From: an uncultured Acidobacteriia bacterium
GTDB lineage: Bacteria; Acidobacteriota; Terriglobia; Bryobacterales; Bryobacteraceae
DNA: 64,000 nucleotides
Assembly (NCBI GenBank): GCA_903929755.1
Contig: CAIYVZ010000207.1
Location: forward strand, 27,758-91,757
Reading direction: 5' to 3'
Part shown: positions 61,803 to 64,000 of the stretch, piece by piece
Numbering within the stretch: the stretch's first letter is position 1
How the letters are laid out: each line of letters begins with the position of its first letter
Position numbers and translations under genes: made by a program
Notes under the pieces: model-generated
Told to the model about the DNA's origin: nothing
The model's input: the letters and a program-made list of their open reading frames with translations, nothing else
Databases searched by the model: none

Positions 61803-62847
61803 CGGTCTCCGTTCTGGTTTGGAGGGCAGACCATGAACCCCTGGCTCCCCGAAGAAGGCGCCTCCGGTTCCAGCGCCGGACCCGGAGCCGCCACCGCCGC
61901 CGGCCTCGTCGCCTTCTCCATCGGAAGCGAAACCGGAGGCTCCATCGTCAGCCCCGCCATGCGCTGCGGCATCACCGGCCTCCGCCCCACCTTCGGCCGC
62001 GTCTCCCGAACCGGCGCCATGACCCTCTGCTGGTCGCTCGACAAACTCGGCCCCATGACCCGCTCCGTCGAAGACTCCCTCCTCGTCCTCAATGCCATCA
62101 CCGGCCACGACCCCGCCGATTCCGGCAGCCTCCCCAGCCACCTCGACTTTGACTCGACCGCCCCCGTCCGCGGCCTCCGCGTCGGCTACCTGCCCGCCTG
62201 GATGAAAGAAGCCCCCGCCACCGACGTGGACCGCGCAGCCCTCGAAACCGTACGCCGCCTCGGCATGATCCCCACCGAAGTCACCCTGCCCGACCTCCCC
62301 TACGGCTCCCTGACCCTCATCCTCCTCGCCGAAGCCGCCGCGTCATTTGAAAACCTCACCCTCTCCGGCGATCTCAATCAGCTCAAGGTCCAGCCCCCCC
62401 GACGCCTGGCCCTCCGTCTTCCGTCGGGCCCGCTTTCTCTCCGCCGTGGACTATGTCCAGACCGACCGCCTTCGTCGTCAGGTTGCGCTCGAGCGCACAG
62501 GCCGCCCCAGCGAGCCGTTGTGCGCGTTCCCAAAAAGCAGGCCCGCATCTTCCAGGATGTCGATCTCTTGCTCGTCCCCTCCCTTCGCGACGAAATGCTC
62601 AATATTTCCAACTTCACCGGACACCCGTCTCTCACGCTCCGAGCCGGTTTCATCGAAGTCTCCGAAGCCCGCAGCGACTGGGCCCCCGACCCGGCGCATC
62701 CCCTCCCCCTCTTCACGCCCCCGCGCCGCGTCCCCCCACGGCATCACCCTCATCGGCAGGCTCTTCGACGAAGGCACCCTCGGAACGGCCGGCATAGCCC
62801 TCGAAAAAGCCTTCAACGTCGCCTCCGAGAATCCCAAAGGTTTCTAA
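61803..62847 (+). pseudogene. Amidase-signature enzyme pseudogene, 5'-deleted and frameshifted
   Basis: Homology to the amidase signature family begins just after the symporter stop with FWFGGQTMNPW and runs through GASGSSAGP and GSETGGSI, which contain the Ser residues of the catalytic site. The first 100-200 residues, including the catalytic Lys, are missing. The frame then shifts at a run of seven C (62394-62400). A 44-bp insertion relative to the other copy lies at 62494-62537. A second shift follows in six C (62732-62737). The family C-terminus ends at 62847 (GIALEKAFNVASENPKGF). It cannot encode an active enzyme. Confidence 0.85.
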
Positions 62848-62990
62848 AACGGTGGCCCAGAACCTGGCTTGCAGCGGGGGTAAAAGTGCTGATCCACCGG
62901 TTATCGGTTCCCGGCGAGGTGTAGGAACCGTTGCAGTGAAAACACGCCAATTCGCCGCGTCACCAGCCCAACTTCGAGGTCGATTCGGGT

Positions 62991-62996
62991 TACAAT
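62991..62996 (+). promoter_or_regulatory. -10-like element of the Uma2 gene
   Basis: TACAAT lies 6 nt before the ATG at 63003, with no Shine-Dalgarno sequence. This fits leaderless transcription. The 155 bp between the amidase remnant and this gene hold nothing else recognisable. Confidence 0.45.
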
Positions 62997-63002
62997 CTTC
63001 AC

Positions 63003-63512
63003 ATGGGCGTCGCCACCTTGATTTCGTTGGACGAATACCTCAGCACCAGCTACCGCCCCGATTGTGATTTCCTGGAAGGCGAGGTCATCGAGCGGAACGT
63101 GGGCAAACGAAAACATGGCTACGCACAGGCCGAAATCGCTGGTTGGTTTATCTCACGGAAAAATCAATTCCATCTCCAACCCCTTACCGAACTCCGCCTG
63201 CGGGTAACCCCCACCCGTGTTCGAATTCCCGATCTGGTAATCGCTGAAACTCCCATCCCTGACGAAGAAGTCTTCACCACCGCCCCGTATCTCTGCATCG
63301 AAATTATGTCGCCGGAAGACACCATGGCCGCACTCCAGGACCGTCTCGACGATTACCTCGCTCTCGGCGTCCCCAACATCTGGGTAGTCGACCCCTGGAA
63401 ATTCCGAGGCTGGCAAATCACCGCACAAGGTTGGACCACCGTGCCCGATAAGATCCTCCGAACCGCCGACGCCCGCCTCGCCATGCCCCTGGCAGACGTG
63501 CTCCTGCCTTGA
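63003..63512 (+). CDS. Uma2-family (DUF820) putative restriction-like nuclease
   Basis: This 169-residue protein has the PD-(D/E)xK fold of the Uma2 family. The conserved stretch DFLEGEVIERN (22-32), RIPDLVI with Asp77, and YLCIEIMSPED with Glu100 give the usual active-site set, although the final Lys position of the classical motif is not obvious. GVPNIWVVDPW (about 136-146) is typical. Uma2 genes are often numerous in acidobacteria and cyanobacteria; their function is unknown. It is placed between two broken copies of an amidase gene. Confidence 0.9.
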   Translation: MGVATLISLDEYLSTSYRPDCDFLEGEVIERNVGKRKHGYAQAEIAGWFISRKNQFHLQPLTELRLRVTPTRVRIPDLVIAETPIPDEEVFTTAPYLCIEIMSPEDTMAALQDRLDDYLALGVPNIWVVDPWKFRGWQITAQGWTTVPDKILRTADARLAMPLADVLLP

Positions 63513-63639
63513 TATTGCAAAGCGCAATACATTTGATCTCCGCAACAATCTCCGGGCCCGGTTCCGCGCCAACCTTCATAAACCATAAACGCAGAAAAAT
63601 CCCCAGGAGCCGAATTCGGCGCCCCGCTTCTCTTTGCCG

Positions 63640-64000
63640 CTACCGGATCTCCCCTACGGCTCCCTGACCCTCATCCTCCTCGCCGAAGCCGCCGCCTCAA
63701 AGACCTGACCCTCTCCGGCAGCCTCAACCAGCTCAAAGTCCAGACGCCCGACGCCTGGCCCTCCGTCTTCCGTCAGGCCCGTTTTCTCTCCGCCGTGGAC
63801 TATGTCCAGACCGACCGCCTTCGCCGTCAGGTTGCGCTCGAGATGGCCCGCGTCTTCAAAGAGGTCGATCTCTTGCTCGTCCCCTCCCTTCGCGACGAAA
63901 TGCTCAATATTCCGAACTTCATCGGCCACCCGTCTCTCACCCACCGAGCCGGCTTCGTCGAAGTCTCCGAAGCCCGCAGCGACTGGGCCCCCGACCCGGC
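63640..64000 (+). pseudogene. Second, partial amidase copy, frameshifted and cut by the window edge
   Basis: From about 63640 the sequence is a close copy of 62280-62700. It begins inside the gene (LPDLPYGSLTLILLAEAA) with no N-terminal part. A 4-bp deletion near 63699 shifts the frame at the position where the other copy reads AAASFENLTL. After this it continues in good frame with TPDAWPSVFR, VALEMARVFKEVDLLLVPS and EARSDWAPDP and leaves the window. It lacks the 44-bp insertion of the first copy and is therefore closer to the normal family sequence there. Confidence 0.82.

Overview
The window looks like chromosomal DNA from an acidobacterium of the Solibacter/Bryobacter type (order Bryobacterales). 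The main clue is the 1218-residue secreted protein at 56151-59807. It carries the roughly 330-residue domain first catalogued as a Solibacter-specific C-terminal domain (TIGR03437), together with BACON-like and Ig-like repeats. High GC, a Gram-negative lipid A gene (lpxD), an MlaD-type protein, heme c proteins, many secreted proteins and short intergenic gaps agree with this. The assignment is inferred from gene content, not from a marker tree.

Layout. 1-2403: 3' part of an arsenic operon (arsA, cut by the window edge; aquaglyceroporin; LMW-PTP-type arsC), joined by ATGA overlaps. 2473-7295: FAD-linked oxidase, adenylate kinase, MDR reductase, hpt, ROK kinase. 7404-11219: CpxA/CpxR-like two-component pair divergent from a di-heme DUF1111 protein with a strong terminator. 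11252-16019: class II aldolase, a polytopic membrane protein and a fused glycosyltransferase/methyltransferase. 16077-21529: NtrB/NtrC-like sigma-54 pair, folK, ruvB, ruvA, and divergent rsmE. 21541-26594: metallophosphoesterase, PspC, RlmD-type methylase, lpxD, a P-loop protein, CheW. 26616-33705: M28 peptidase, HpcH aldolase, SelW-like protein, MCE/MlaD protein, YIP1 protein, ComF, HNH nuclease and a duplicated Wzz-like protein.

33706-35807 is a likely acquired patch: an AT-richer segment with one secreted protein of unknown family, bracketed by an imperfect direct repeat of about 40 bp. 35808-44681 returns to housekeeping and transport genes: class V aminotransferase, POT transporter, YkgJ, esterase, TIM-barrel epimerase, DUF1326/DUF2182 pair, pgk, RraA-like protein. 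A complete IS256-family element (44684-46045) with an 8-bp target duplication sits on the stop codon of the RraA-like gene and separates it from its terminator. 46126-49968: DUF305 and LVIVD secreted pair, RlmI-like methylase. 50039-56064 is a galactose-type sugar cluster: TIM-barrel isomerase, galE-like epimerase, enolase-superfamily dehydratase, SSS symporter, 61-residue membrane protein, galK.

60225-64000: a second SSS symporter followed by an amidase pseudogene, a Uma2-family gene and a second partial, frameshifted copy of the same amidase. Several genes have -10-like hexamers only 5-9 nt from the start codon and no Shine-Dalgarno sequence, suggesting frequent leaderless transcription. 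No tRNA, rRNA or CRISPR array was seen.
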